NCBI GenBank assembly: GCA_903939115.1
Contig: CAJAFV010000005.1
Coordinates: forward strand, 1 to 48,269
Length of the DNA stretch: 48,269 bases
Source of the DNA: an uncultured Geobacteraceae bacterium
Lineage (GTDB): Bacteria > Desulfobacterota > Desulfuromonadia > Geobacterales > Pseudopelobacteraceae
Direction: 5' to 3'
The translations under genes were made by a program, and so were the position numbers. Each line of letters begins with the position of its first letter. Positions within the stretch are counted from its first letter, which is position 1. Below are positions 9,134 through 18,381 of the stretch, piece after piece. Under the pieces are notes generated by a model. It saw nothing but the letters and a program-made list of their open reading frames with translations, searched no databases and was not told where the DNA came from.

Positions 9134-9225
9134 GTTTTTTTTGTTTTTTTTTATTTTTTGCACTATAGTCACATCCCATAGATATGAAAAACGAAATATA
9201 ATCACGTCTGCTTGCGTGTCACGCA
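9134..9225. promoter_or_regulatory. Divergent CZB/LysR intergenic region with T-tracts and a 13-bp palindrome
   Basis: The region between the two divergent genes has long T-runs (about 9134-9160; A-runs upstream of the CZB gene). At 9213-9225 there is an exact palindrome, TGCGTGTCACGCA with a single central base, about 30 bp before the LysR start. LysR-type regulators usually bind dyads in the divergent promoter they control, so this is a candidate operator. No confident -10/-35 pair was identified. Confidence 0.4.
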
Positions 9226-9252
9226 CGCCTTGATGATCGAAGAGGAGCCACT

Positions 9253-10143
9253 TTGAAATATGATTATTTGCAAACATTTATTACCTCTATAAATACCGGC
9301 AGTTTTGCAAAGGCCGCCGAAAGACTCTTTGTTACCCCGTCTGCCGTTTCCCGTCGTATCCAGCACCTGGAAGGGCAGTACGGATTTCCCCTGATTGACA
9401 GAAGCGGCCCGGTGCTTTTGCCAACCGATGCGGGCAGGATCGTGTTGGAAAAAGCGATTAAAATGCTCGAACTGGAAAAGGAACTGCAACTGGACCTGAG
9501 TGAGCTTAATAAGAAAGCATGCGTATTTTTTGGCTGCAGCCCTGCATTTGGAGCTGCATATCTTCCTCAGATCATGAAAGTTTTCATGTTGACGCACACA
9601 GCGGTAACAGGAATGACCTTTTCCTTTGAAGTGCCGGACAAGGTTATTGAAGGGTTACGTGAAGGGAGTTTTCAGGCGGGAGTGATCGAGCATTTTGAGG
9701 ATTATGATCTGAGCGGTTTCGAGATCATGGCTCTGCCGGATGACGAGGTGGTCTTTGTCAGCTCTCCAACTCTCAATATCGATGAGCATAACGTCAGCAT
9801 TGATCATTTGATCACATTTGATATCTATCTGAGAAAAGAGACCTGCTGCTTCACCAAGTTGCTTGCGTTCAATATGTTAAACATCGGCAGAAACTCGCAC
9901 GAGTTTGCCCGGACGATTGTGTACGACGACCTGCATCTCATCATCAATTCCGTCTGTGAAGGGAGCGGCATTACCTTTGTTTCACGCTCTCTGGTCGAGA
10001 ATCATATTCAGCAGGGTATCCTCAGAGAACATCGCCTTCCCCGTTTTCAACATAGCCAGCACAGATCCCTCATCGTGAAAAAGCCGATTCCTGCCGATCC
10101 GCTACTGAAGGATTTTATTGACTGTATCCTGGCGGTATTCTGA
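9253..10143 (+). CDS. LysR-family transcriptional regulator
   Basis: This 296-residue protein starts at TTG 9253, 5 bases after an AGAGGAG ribosome site. Residues 1-60 form the LysR winged helix-turn-helix (SFAKAAERLFVTPSAVSRRI, then HLEGQYGFPLIDR). The remainder has the LysR effector-domain pattern, including a late GSGITFVSRSLVENHIQQG segment typical of the family. The effector cannot be told from sequence. It is transcribed away from the CZB/4-TM/LemA/cytochrome block, the usual position of a LysR regulator relative to its target. Confidence 0.92.
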   Translation: MKYDYLQTFITSINTGSFAKAAERLFVTPSAVSRRIQHLEGQYGFPLIDRSGPVLLPTDAGRIVLEKAIKMLELEKELQLDLSELNKKACVFFGCSPAFGAAYLPQIMKVFMLTHTAVTGMTFSFEVPDKVIEGLREGSFQAGVIEHFEDYDLSGFEIMALPDDEVVFVSSPTLNIDEHNVSIDHLITFDIYLRKETCCFTKLLAFNMLNIGRNSHEFARTIVYDDLHLIINSVCEGSGITFVSRSLVENHIQQGILREHRLPRFQHSQHRSLIVKKPIPADPLLKDFIDCILAVF

Positions 10144-10244
10144 GGTCACCTCAAGCGCCAGATTCATCTAAATTGTGTTCTACCTTATTGTAATTTAACC
10201 GTTTGGGCATCACTACTGTTTGAGGACTTGAGAGAGGCAATATC

Positions 10245-10523
10245 ATGGAGTGTCAGAGACAATTCACGAGGGTGCAGGGTCATTCTGCCAGATGTAATCT
10301 GATGAAGCCGGATGGCAGTACCTGTCAGGCGACATTAGAGAATATCTCTATCGGCGGCGCTTTGGTCAAAACGAGTGAAGGTGTCCCGAATGGCCTGAAT
10401 GTCGGCGATGCCTGTACCGTAACGTTATGCAGCGGTTCCGGCCCGCACGAATCAAGGTACTCCTGTGAGGTTGTGTGGCGTGACGTGGGAAGTATGGGCA
10501 TTCAATTCATCACCAAACTGTGA
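10245..10523 (+). CDS. PilZ-domain protein (likely c-di-GMP binding)
   Basis: This 92-residue protein is a single PilZ domain. It has the RQFTR form of the RxxxR motif at residues 5-9 and ENISIGG (D/NxSxxG) at about 37-43, the two motifs that bind cyclic di-GMP. The first arm is close to consensus, and the Asn variant of the second is accepted in many PilZ proteins. A GAGAGGC ribosome site precedes the ATG. It is flanked by the LysR gene and a hybrid kinase gene. It would be a stand-alone c-di-GMP effector; its partner is unknown. Confidence 0.85.
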   Translation: MECQRQFTRVQGHSARCNLMKPDGSTCQATLENISIGGALVKTSEGVPNGLNVGDACTVTLCSGSGPHESRYSCEVVWRDVGSMGIQFITKL

Positions 10524-10598
10524 GTATTGCGTTATATCAGGCCAGAAACGGGCTTGAAGAAATCTCTGCCGGAGCAACCAAAAAATGGCCGCTAAATA

Positions 10599-13175
10599 AT
10601 GCCTACCTCCCCACCTCACTCCTTAACTCGTAACCTGTCTTTACTAGCGGGAATAATTTCGCTGGTTATCGTTTTTTCCATTCCTGCAATTTATTGCATA
10701 ATGTCATACAAATACCTGGTGGGAAGCATTGACGCCGAGCTCGAATTTTCTGCACGTTCCATTGAATCGCTGGTCACCAACAATCCAAAATCATGGCAAT
10801 TTGAAGAAATCCGGCTGCAGGAAATTTTGCAGCACCGTATCGCACACAAGATCGACGAGGTTCACGATGAGCGTTCAATCAGAGACCTGTGTGGAAACCT
10901 GCTGGTCAAGACGGAGAAAGATCTCTGGTTTCCGTACGTCACATTACGTGAGCCCATTTTTGATTCAGGCAGTGAGGTGGCGTCCCTTGAGATCAAACAT
11001 TCGCTGCTGCCGCACGCATCTTATTTATACGCTGTCATAGCACTCTCTTCCCTGTTGGGCGGGATAATATTCTTCTTTTTCCGTTTTGTCCCGATCCGGG
11101 CATTACGGGAATCCTATGAAGTAATTCAGCAGCATGAGATCGAACTTGAGCAGGCAGCCGATTATGCCAGGGAATTGGCCCAGAAGGCCGACACCACCAC
11201 CCGTGCCAAGAGCGAGTTTCTGGCCAATATGAGTCACGAAATCCGCACCCCGATGAACGGGGTGATAGGCATGTCGGATCTGCTCGCAGACACACCGTTG
11301 AACGAAGAACAGCAGCGCTTTATGAACGCCATCAGAAGTTCTGCCGATCACCTGATGGGGCTCATCAACGATATCCTCGACTTTTCAAAGATCGAGGCGG
11401 GCAAGATCGAGTTGGACACGACACCGTTTCTCCTGCGCGCCTTCCTCGGCGATACGCTCCGCTCGCTCGGCGGCAAAGCTGCTGAAAGAGGCTTGGAGAT
11501 AACCGAGATGGTTGGCTCTGAAGTGCCCGATTCGCTGGAAGGTGATCCAGGCCGCCTGCGTCAGATACTCCTTAATCTGCTGACTAATGCGATTAAATTC
11601 AGTCAGAATGGCGAGGTCAGAGTCGATGTTGGAGTTGAATCACGCGATGGCAGTTCGCTGCTGATCCGCTTTTCGGTGAGTGACCAGGGCATAGGCATTC
11701 CTGAACAGAAACAGGAGATGATTTTTGACTCCTTTACTCAGGCCGATGCCTCTACCAGCAAGACGTATGGCGGCACCGGGTTAGGCCTTGCCATTAGCAG
11801 GCGTCTTGCTGAATTAATGGGGGGGAGGATCTGGGTGGAAAGCATCCCGGGTAAAGGGAGTACCTTCAGCTTCACCTCAATGCTGCTCGAGCGGGAGCAA
11901 AGCGCCACCGTACGCTCCTCGTCTTTCACCGGACTCACTGCAATGCTGGTACTCGGCGCTCAGACCAATCGTCTTTACCTGAGTACTCTGCTCTCCGATT
12001 TCGGTTTTACGGTCTGCGGAACTGACAGCGCTGATGATGCACTCCGTACTCTCTGCGCTGCCAGAGAGGAAGGACACCTGCCCGATCTGCTGCTCGTTGA
12101 TCACTGCATCGGCGAAGATGATGGTTTTTCCCTCATGGAGGATCTGAAGACTCAAGGGGGATTTGATCCGGTACACCGCATACTGATGACCAGTGCGGGG
12201 ATACGCGGCGACGCTTCGCGCTGCCGGGAGCTGGGTGTTGACGGATATCTGGTCAAGCCGGTAATCAGTGACGAATTCTACGAGTTAGTGAGTCGAGTCC
12301 TTGGCACTAAAGAGCGTACGGAAGGGCGGCTGATCACGCAGCGCCTGATCCGCGAAGAACAGGAGCGGCTGTTCCTGTTGGTCGTAGATGATGTCGAAAT
12401 CAACCTGATGGTAGCTCGGGGCATGCTGGAGCGTATCGGCCATGACGTTACCTCTGCCGGAAGCGGACGTAAAGCGCTGAAGCTGCTGGAAAAACAAAGG
12501 TTTGATGCTATTTTTATGGACATCCAGATGCCGAACATGAACGGTTTTGAGCTCGCTGCCGCCATCCGGGCACGGGAGCAGGCTTCAGGCGACCGGAGGA
12601 CACCGATAATCGCCATGACCGCCTACGCATTGGCGAACGACAGAGAACGCTGCCTTGCCGCCGGAATGGATGGTTATGTAAGCAAACCGGTCAAGCCGGA
12701 AAAGTTCAGAGAGGCGCTGCTCCTTATCAACAAAAAACCTGACGGTGCTCCTGTTGATCAGACGCTGCCGGACAGTGCTAAAAAAGATGCCCGTACTCAT
12801 ACTATTCGCATCCTGCTGGTCGATGACAACAGCATCAATCAGCAGGTTGCACAGGGTAAGCTGCGTACTCTCGGATACGAACCCGGCGTCGCCTCTAATG
12901 GAGTTGAAGCGGTCAAAGCACTGGAACAGATTGATTACGACCTGGTGCTGATGGATTGTCATATGCCGGAGATGGACGGCTTTGAAGCGACCGGCGTGAT
13001 CCGCGATCCTGAGTCAAAAGTCCTCAATCACAGCGTGCCGATAATTGCTATGACCGCCAACGATATGAAGAGTGACCGCGAGCGCTGCCTTGCGGCCGGC
13101 ATGGATGGTTTCCTGACCAAACCGGTGAAGGTAGATGCGCTGGCGGCGACACTGGAAATGCATTTAAAATCGTAG
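10599..13175 (+). CDS. Membrane hybrid histidine kinase with three receiver-like domains
   Basis: The 858-residue protein has two membrane helices (about 15-37 and 144-164) bracketing a 105-residue periplasmic sensor. A short coiled coil leads to HisKA with intact [12 protein letters not shown] (His213), then HATPase (about 315-430) with intact DQGIGIP and GGTGLGL. Three receiver domains follow. The first (about 450-565) lacks the acidic pair at the start (VLGAQTN in place of VDDN) but keeps a VDH aspartate and VKP. The second (MDIQMP) and third (MDCHMP) are intact. It is about 80% alike from HisKA onward to the kinase at 18382-20856, indicating duplication. The HPt protein encoded 43 bp downstream is a natural phosphate acceptor. 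Confidence 0.93.
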   Translation: MPTSPPHSLTRNLSLLAGIISLVIVFSIPAIYCIMSYKYLVGSIDAELEFSARSIESLVTNNPKSWQFEEIRLQEILQHRIAHKIDEVHDERSIRDLCGNLLVKTEKDLWFPYVTLREPIFDSGSEVASLEIKHSLLPHASYLYAVIALSSLLGGIIFFFFRFVPIRALRESYEVIQQHEIELEQAADYARELAQKADTTTRAKSEFLANMSHEIRTPMNGVIGMSDLLADTPLNEEQQRFMNAIRSSADHLMGLINDILDFSKIEAGKIELDTTPFLLRAFLGDTLRSLGGKAAERGLEITEMVGSEVPDSLEGDPGRLRQILLNLLTNAIKFSQNGEVRVDVGVESRDGSSLLIRFSVSDQGIGIPEQKQEMIFDSFTQADASTSKTYGGTGLGLAISRRLAELMGGRIWVESIPGKGSTFSFTSMLLEREQSATVRSSSFTGLTAMLVLGAQTNRLYLSTLLSDFGFTVCGTDSADDALRTLCAAREEGHLPDLLLVDHCIGEDDGFSLMEDLKTQGGFDPVHRILMTSAGIRGDASRCRELGVDGYLVKPVISDEFYELVSRVLGTKERTEGRLITQRLIREEQERLFLLVVDDVEINLMVARGMLERIGHDVTSAGSGRKALKLLEKQRFDAIFMDIQMPNMNGFELAAAIRAREQASGDRRTPIIAMTAYALANDRERCLAAGMDGYVSKPVKPEKFREALLLINKKPDGAPVDQTLPDSAKKDARTHTIRILLVDDNSINQQVAQGKLRTLGYEPGVASNGVEAVKALEQIDYDLVLMDCHMPEMDGFEATGVIRDPESKVLNHSVPIIAMTANDMKSDRERCLAAGMDGFLTKPVKVDALAATLEMHLKS

Positions 13176-13218
13176 GGGCGTTATTGCATACGCCCTGTTA
13201 CTGAAGGAGACAGTGACC

Positions 13219-13644
13219 ATGACTAACCAAATTGATACAAGTACTGCGGACAATCCTGAGACCGGCGTACATCCCGACGTGGTTGACTGGAGCGTTCTCG
13301 ACTCTCTGAAGGTGCTTCAAAAACCGGGAAGGCCGGATATGTGCAGAACGCTGATGAAGGCCTACCTCGACTCAATACCACCACTAATGGAACGTACCAG
13401 AGAAGCCGTAAGCGCATCAGATAGCGATGCGTTGAGAAATACGGCCCACTCCATGAAATCAAGCAGCCTCGCCATTGGCGCCGTGATCTTTGGCAAAACC
13501 TGTGCAGAGCTCGAGCTGCTCGGGAAAACGAATACCCTTGAAGAGGCTCCTGAACTCTTACGTCGTGCCGAAAATGAACTCGCCGCAACGTGCGCCGCTC
13601 TGAACAAAGCATTGGCAAGCGAAGGGACAGTCCCCTCTCCATGA
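13219..13644 (+). CDS. Stand-alone HPt phosphotransfer protein
   Basis: This roughly 141-residue helical protein contains NTAHSMKSSSLAIGA, the canonical HPt box with an intact phosphohistidine. The ATG at 13219 is preferred over the GTG at 13213 because the AAGGAG site at 13204-13209 sits 9 bases from the ATG and only 3 from the GTG. It follows the hybrid kinase by 43 bp and probably relays phosphate from that kinase's receivers. No output receiver with a DNA-binding domain lies in the window. Confidence 0.88.
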   Translation: MTNQIDTSTADNPETGVHPDVVDWSVLDSLKVLQKPGRPDMCRTLMKAYLDSIPPLMERTREAVSASDSDALRNTAHSMKSSSLAIGAVIFGKTCAELELLGKTNTLEEAPELLRRAENELAATCAALNKALASEGTVPSP

Positions 13645-13709
13645 GGACCCTCTGGGGCCTAAAGGAGAGGGGGGAATGCTGGAGTATGCGTCACCGTTGC
13701 CCCCCTTTT

Positions 13710-13794
13710 GTAGGAGCGTTTTCCAAAATGCGATTGCTGAATATATTCAACATTGCTGGCCATTGCAGCATTCGCGGCAGGATGCCGCTCCTAC
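13710..13794. repeat. REP-like inverted repeat
   Basis: GTAGGAGCG at 13710-13718 is matched by its exact complement CGCTCCTAC at 13786-13794, and both arms are flanked outside by T/A runs (TTTT and GAAAA). The interior has a smaller GAATATATTC palindrome. It lies in the 226-bp gap between the HPt gene and the TolC-like gene, which otherwise shows only the TolC ribosome site. Such extragenic palindromes are often multicopy; copy number cannot be seen here. Confidence 0.5.
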
Positions 13795-13870
13795 GAAAAT
13801 AATAAAATAATCGGTAATTCAATATTTACCGAGTCCCTAATAGGAATAATACGTCGAAAAGGAGCATCGG

Positions 13871-15385
13871 ATGAATCGGGAAAAGTGCCAGTTCAGAAAA
13901 AAAAGAACCTGTGTGGTGGGTCTTATTTTGAGTTGCCTTCTGGCCGGTGCGGTGGCCGCTTCAGCCGCCGACACCTTCGTTTCCTCGCCGTCCGCTCCTG
14001 CCGGAGCCGGCAGCAGTGTCCTCACCCTGCAGCAATGCATCGATCTCGCAGTGGAAAAAAACCGCTTCCGGACAGCCTCCCGCTATAGCATCGAAATTGC
14101 CGAGGCCCAGCACCAGCAGGCGCTGTCCGGCTACTGGCCCCAGATAGGCGCCAAGGCTAATTATGCCATCATGGATCAGAATCCTAATTTCATTTTCCCG
14201 TCGCAAAACATATCCATGCCACAGGGAACCGCCCTGGTAATGCAGGTGACTACTCCCGGCGGACCTGTACAAATGCCTCTCTCCACTCTCCCGGTTCCTG
14301 AACAGAACGTCAAACTGATGGACCGGCACAACTTTACCGCCTCTCTTAACGCAACCCTGCCACTCTATACCGGTGGTCAGGTCGGTGCGCTGGTGCGGCA
14401 GGCCGAACAGGGGATGAAAGCGGCGAAAGAAGAAGCACGCCGCACTGAACTGCAGGTAGTGTACGACACCACCCGCTATTACTATGGAGTGGTCTTAGCC
14501 CGTGAACTTGTCCTGATCGGCAGGGATGCACTTACCCGTATGGAAGTGACGCTGGATCTGACCGAAAATTTGTATACCAAGGGTTCCGGCAAGGTTAAAA
14601 AAACTGACTACCTGCGCAACAAGACCGTAGTGGAATGGCTCCGGACCGCCGTCACGTCTCTGGAGGGGAATGAACAGCTGGCAAAGGCCGCGCTGACCAA
14701 TTCAATGGGCCTTGAATGGCAAAATCCTGTGGAGCCGTCACCGGAGTCGTTGCCATTCATGCCGTCCAAAGCGGAATTACGGGATCTGGTGAGCGGAGCG
14801 TACCAGTTCAATCCGGACTGGGCACGCCTTGATGCCGGCCTGGTAGCTGCAGAAGCCAAAATCGACGAAGCGAAAAGCGGACATCTGCCGAAGATCGGGC
14901 TGTTCGGCAGCCTGACAGGCATCGTGAATTCATACGATCAGGGTATTGTTACCCCGGATAATAAAAATTCCTGGATGGTCGGCATCGGGCTGGAGCTGCC
15001 GCTCTTTAATGGCTTGCGTACAACCGGCGAGGTACGCGAAGCACGGGCGCGCCTTGAAAAACTGAAGCAGCAGCAGTTTCTCCTCAAGGAAGGAATCGCC
15101 CTGCAAGTCAAGCATATCTTTATTCAGCTGATAACGGCACAGCAGCAGAAGGTCTCTGCAGAGGCCGCAGCAGCCTCGTCCGAGGAGAACCGGTCATTGA
15201 ATGAACGTGCCTATCAGGAAGAGCTGGTTGAAACCAAGGATGTCATTGAGGCGCAACTGATGGAGTCGCTGATGAAAGCCCACTATCAAAAAACACTCTA
15301 CGACAACCTGGATGCACGGGCGAACATGGATTTTGTCGTTGGCAGACAGATAGCGGAAATTATCACTGCCACTCCGCCTCGCTAG
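13871..15385 (+). CDS. TolC-family outer-membrane efflux/secretion protein
   Basis: This 504-residue protein begins after an AAGGAG site and carries a signal peptide (VVGLILSCLLAGAVAASAA). It has the TolC/OEP repeat architecture: LTLQQCIDLAVEKN at the start of the mature part, long amphipathic helices, strands such as NFTASLNATLPLYTGGQ and WMVGIGLELPLFNG, and a C-terminal helical hairpin. It would form a trimeric outer-membrane channel. No inner-membrane fusion protein or pump is nearby; the neighbours are a PhnD-like binding protein and sensor kinases, so its transport partner is unclear. It lies 17 bp before the next gene, likely in one operon. Confidence 0.9.
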   Translation: MNREKCQFRKKRTCVVGLILSCLLAGAVAASAADTFVSSPSAPAGAGSSVLTLQQCIDLAVEKNRFRTASRYSIEIAEAQHQQALSGYWPQIGAKANYAIMDQNPNFIFPSQNISMPQGTALVMQVTTPGGPVQMPLSTLPVPEQNVKLMDRHNFTASLNATLPLYTGGQVGALVRQAEQGMKAAKEEARRTELQVVYDTTRYYYGVVLARELVLIGRDALTRMEVTLDLTENLYTKGSGKVKKTDYLRNKTVVEWLRTAVTSLEGNEQLAKAALTNSMGLEWQNPVEPSPESLPFMPSKAELRDLVSGAYQFNPDWARLDAGLVAAEAKIDEAKSGHLPKIGLFGSLTGIVNSYDQGIVTPDNKNSWMVGIGLELPLFNGLRTTGEVREARARLEKLKQQQFLLKEGIALQVKHIFIQLITAQQQKVSAEAAAASSEENRSLNERAYQEELVETKDVIEAQLMESLMKAHYQKTLYDNLDARANMDFVVGRQIAEIITATPPR

Positions 15386-15402
15386 ATACGGGGAACAAGT
15401 AC

Positions 15403-16380
15403 ATGAAGCGGTCACAGCAACAAAAAAAACCTGCAAAAGCTGCTGCAATGCGGCTCGCCTTCCGTTGTGGCGCTGCACTTTTTCTGCTGCTCGCTCTGCG
15501 GCTCTGGATACAGCCTGCCTGTGTCGCCGCAGAAAAGGATGACGGCTCCTCCCAGTTGTTCCGGACCGGCTTTATACAAAACGCCATGATGAACACCGAT
15601 CCCCGGGATGCCAGAGCTGTTCTGGAAGTGCATGGCCGCGAAATTTCACGACTGATGGGAATCCCCCTGAACGTCAAGGTGGTACTGTTCTCGGAAATGG
15701 ACTTCATGACCAATGCCCTGCGTAAAGGTGAATTGGAACTGGCAGCCATACCGAGTATCGAATACCTCCGTATCCGTAATACAGTCCCGCTGATTCCTTC
15801 TTTTGTCGGCAACAACCGCTACGGCACGGGAATCACGTACGTTATCATCACCCGTAAAGATAGCGGCATCCATTCATTTTCCGAGCTGAAGGGGAAATCT
15901 ATCATGCTTCCCTCAGCTGCCAAATTTGAATCCAGCCACATCTGGCTTGAAGTCCTCTTGATGAAAGCCGGGAAAGGTGGGCTTGACACCTTTTTCAGCT
16001 TCGTAAAAGAGTCGCCTAAATTACAAAATGCCATAATGGGGGTCTTCTTCCGACAGGCCGATGCCGCTATTGTTACCCGTACAGGTCTCAATACCAGTTG
16101 TGAACTCAATCCCCAACTGGCAGCTCAATTGACTGTTCTTGCCGAGTCACCCAACCTGAGCGATGCAGTTGTCTGCCTGATTCCGGGCACATCGGAAAAA
16201 TTCCGTACTAAAATTTACAATGCCATGCTTCAACTCAACGAAACCAAGAGCGGTAAGCAGATCTACACAATCTTTCAGACGAACGGCATAACCCCTTTTA
16301 AAGAAGAATATCTTGATGGCCTTGAAGATCTGATTAGCGAACATAAGCGCCTGAAGTCAAAATCTGCGACGAAGAAATGA
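15403..16380 (+). CDS. PhnD-like periplasmic binding protein, probably a sensor accessory
   Basis: This 325-residue exported protein has a signal peptide (about 17-45) and the phosphate/phosphonate-binding (PhnD) fold pattern: an alternating beta/alpha layout, [19 protein letters not shown], then [23 protein letters not shown]. No ABC permease or ATPase accompanies it. Instead its stop overlaps the start of a membrane hybrid kinase by the ATGA arrangement, which implies translational coupling. Binding proteins of this kind are known to present ligands to sensor kinases (compare TorT with TorS). The ligand is unknown, and phosphonate is not implied. Confidence 0.82.
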   Translation: MKRSQQQKKPAKAAAMRLAFRCGAALFLLLALRLWIQPACVAAEKDDGSSQLFRTGFIQNAMMNTDPRDARAVLEVHGREISRLMGIPLNVKVVLFSEMDFMTNALRKGELELAAIPSIEYLRIRNTVPLIPSFVGNNRYGTGITYVIITRKDSGIHSFSELKGKSIMLPSAAKFESSHIWLEVLLMKAGKGGLDTFFSFVKESPKLQNAIMGVFFRQADAAIVTRTGLNTSCELNPQLAAQLTVLAESPNLSDAVVCLIPGTSEKFRTKIYNAMLQLNETKSGKQIYTIFQTNGITPFKEEYLDGLEDLISEHKRLKSKSATKK

Positions 16381-18359
16381 CTCTCATGGAAGAAGCGGCC
16401 AACAACGGATTTTTTGCACAGTTAAGACGTCAGATCGTCAGGCTTCTCTGGCCTAAGCGGATCGTTGCCCGTATAACTCTGATTTTATCAGCGCTGGTCA
16501 TTTTCACACTCACTCTCTTTGTCCTTATCAACATGCCGTCCCAGCGAAAGGCGATTCTTGAGGCAATGAAGTCGGAAGCCAGAAGCACCGTCGTTTCTAT
16601 AGGGCAGGTCACGGCAAGTTCAGTTATTTCCGAAGACTTTGCCACGGTTATTGAACATTGTCTGCGGGTCGTCAAAGAAAGCCCGTCAATCATCTATGTT
16701 GTTATAACCCGCAATGACGGTTTCTCCCTGATATTCACGAAAAGCGGCTGGAAGCAGGGTACGCTCAGCGGTGAATGGCTACCGACCGGGAGCAGGGACC
16801 CAAAAAGCAGTATCCAGAAGAATGATCTTTCCTCCGTCAAGGTGTATCACTACTCGTTCCCCTTCCAGTATTCCAGTATAGACTGGGGCTGGATCCACAT
16901 TGGACTTTCGCTGGAAACGTTCAATGCAGATATCAAAACCATGTATCTTCGCACCCTCCTGCTTGCCCTGATCTGTTTGATCGTCGGTTGCAGTATTGCG
17001 CCAGTTTTTGCCCGCAGACTCACCAATCCGATATCTACCCTTGTCAACACGACCGAATTAGTTGCATATGGCGATCTAGCCGCACGAGTCAATATCAGAA
17101 CCGGTGATGAGCTGGAATTTCTGGGCCAATCTTTCAACACCATGACCGAGAAACTCCAGCAAACACAGACAGAAACAGTTACCGCTAAAAACAGGGCCGA
17201 AGCGGCCAGCAAGGCGAAGTCTCAGTTTCTGGCCAACATGAGTCATGAAATTCGCACTCCGATGAACGGGGTGCTGGGGCTGCTGGGGCTGTTAAGGAAC
17301 GCACCTGTGGGCGATGAGCAGCTGCGAATGATCCAGATGGCGCATGGCTCCGCCGAAAAATTACTGGAGATTATCAACAATATCCTCGACTTCTCCAAGA
17401 TTGAAGCAGGTAAACTCCAAATTCACTCGACTTATTTCACTCCCGCTGATCTGGTCCGTGAAGTTATTGATATGTTTTGGATCAAGGTTCAGGGTACTAA
17501 TGTCAACCTAATGTGTGCTATTGATGATGCTGTGCCTAAAGCTGTAAAAGCTGATAATGTCAGAATTCGCCAGGTGCTGATCAACCTGATAGGCAATGCT
17601 ATAAAATTCACCGAACAGGGTGAGGTATCTCTGAGGCTGACTCTTGCCGGGAAAACATCGGAGCACGCGCTACTCCGCTTTGAAATTCAAGATACCGGCT
17701 CCGGAATTCCGCCTGACAAACAGCAGGTGGTTTTTGACCCCTTTTCACAGGCTGACAATTCAATGTCGAGACAATACGAAGGAACCGGCCTTGGGCTGGC
17801 GATCTCCAAGGAGTTGGTGGAAGCCATGGGCGGCCATATAGGATTACAGAGTGAATTAGGCAAAGGTTCGCTTTTCTGGTTTACCATTCGGACTCAGAAT
17901 ACCGGCGTCATCCCTGCCTCTACCCCTTTTGATGGCAGGGTGGCGGAAAGCGTGGTCCGCCATGGCAGAGATCAGATGCCGAGAGTACTTCTGGCGGAAG
18001 ACAACCGGGTCAATCAGGAACTTGGCAGGATGGTTCTTGAATCGCTTGATTGCGAGGTGGACGTCGCCTGGAATGGTCGTGAGGCTGTCGAAGCGGTCTT
18101 GGAAAAGGATTACGACCTCGTTTTAATGGATTGCCAGATGCCTGAGATGGACGGGTATGAGGCAACGGTGATCATCAGACAAAGTGAATCAGAAAGCACG
18201 GTAGAAAAACGGCGGACGTACATCGTCGCCCTGACCGCCAACGTCATGGATGGGGATAGGGATCTCTGTATTGCTGCCGGTATGGACGACTATGTATCTA
18301 AACCGTTTAAACCGCGCCAGATCCAGGCTCTCCTGGACCGCTGCTGCGGGACATCTTAA
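16377..18359 (+). CDS. Membrane hybrid histidine kinase with HAMP and receiver
   Basis: The 660-residue protein has membrane helices at about 32-52 and 189-208 around a periplasmic sensor domain. HAMP follows (about 210-265), then HisKA with [12 protein letters not shown] (His290), HATPase with [11 protein letters not shown] and [10 protein letters not shown], and one receiver with LMDCQMP and SKPF. All catalytic motifs look intact. Start ATG 16377 overlaps the stop of the PhnD-like gene; another ATG lies at 16386. Inference: the PhnD-like protein is its ligand-binding partner. Confidence 0.92.
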   Translation: MTLMEEAANNGFFAQLRRQIVRLLWPKRIVARITLILSALVIFTLTLFVLINMPSQRKAILEAMKSEARSTVVSIGQVTASSVISEDFATVIEHCLRVVKESPSIIYVVITRNDGFSLIFTKSGWKQGTLSGEWLPTGSRDPKSSIQKNDLSSVKVYHYSFPFQYSSIDWGWIHIGLSLETFNADIKTMYLRTLLLALICLIVGCSIAPVFARRLTNPISTLVNTTELVAYGDLAARVNIRTGDELEFLGQSFNTMTEKLQQTQTETVTAKNRAEAASKAKSQFLANMSHEIRTPMNGVLGLLGLLRNAPVGDEQLRMIQMAHGSAEKLLEIINNILDFSKIEAGKLQIHSTYFTPADLVREVIDMFWIKVQGTNVNLMCAIDDAVPKAVKADNVRIRQVLINLIGNAIKFTEQGEVSLRLTLAGKTSEHALLRFEIQDTGSGIPPDKQQVVFDPFSQADNSMSRQYEGTGLGLAISKELVEAMGGHIGLQSELGKGSLFWFTIRTQNTGVIPASTPFDGRVAESVVRHGRDQMPRVLLAEDNRVNQELGRMVLESLDCEVDVAWNGREAVEAVLEKDYDLVLMDCQMPEMDGYEATVIIRQSESESTVEKRRTYIVALTANVMDGDRDLCIAAGMDDYVSKPFKPRQIQALLDRCCGTS

Positions 18360-18381
18360 TGAAGTAGAAAGGTAACTGCTC

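Noticed and set aside
10141..10153. TGAGGTCACCTCA palindrome at the LysR stop codon
   Set aside because: Short, overlaps the stop, no T-run and no evidence of an operator role, so not listed as a feature.
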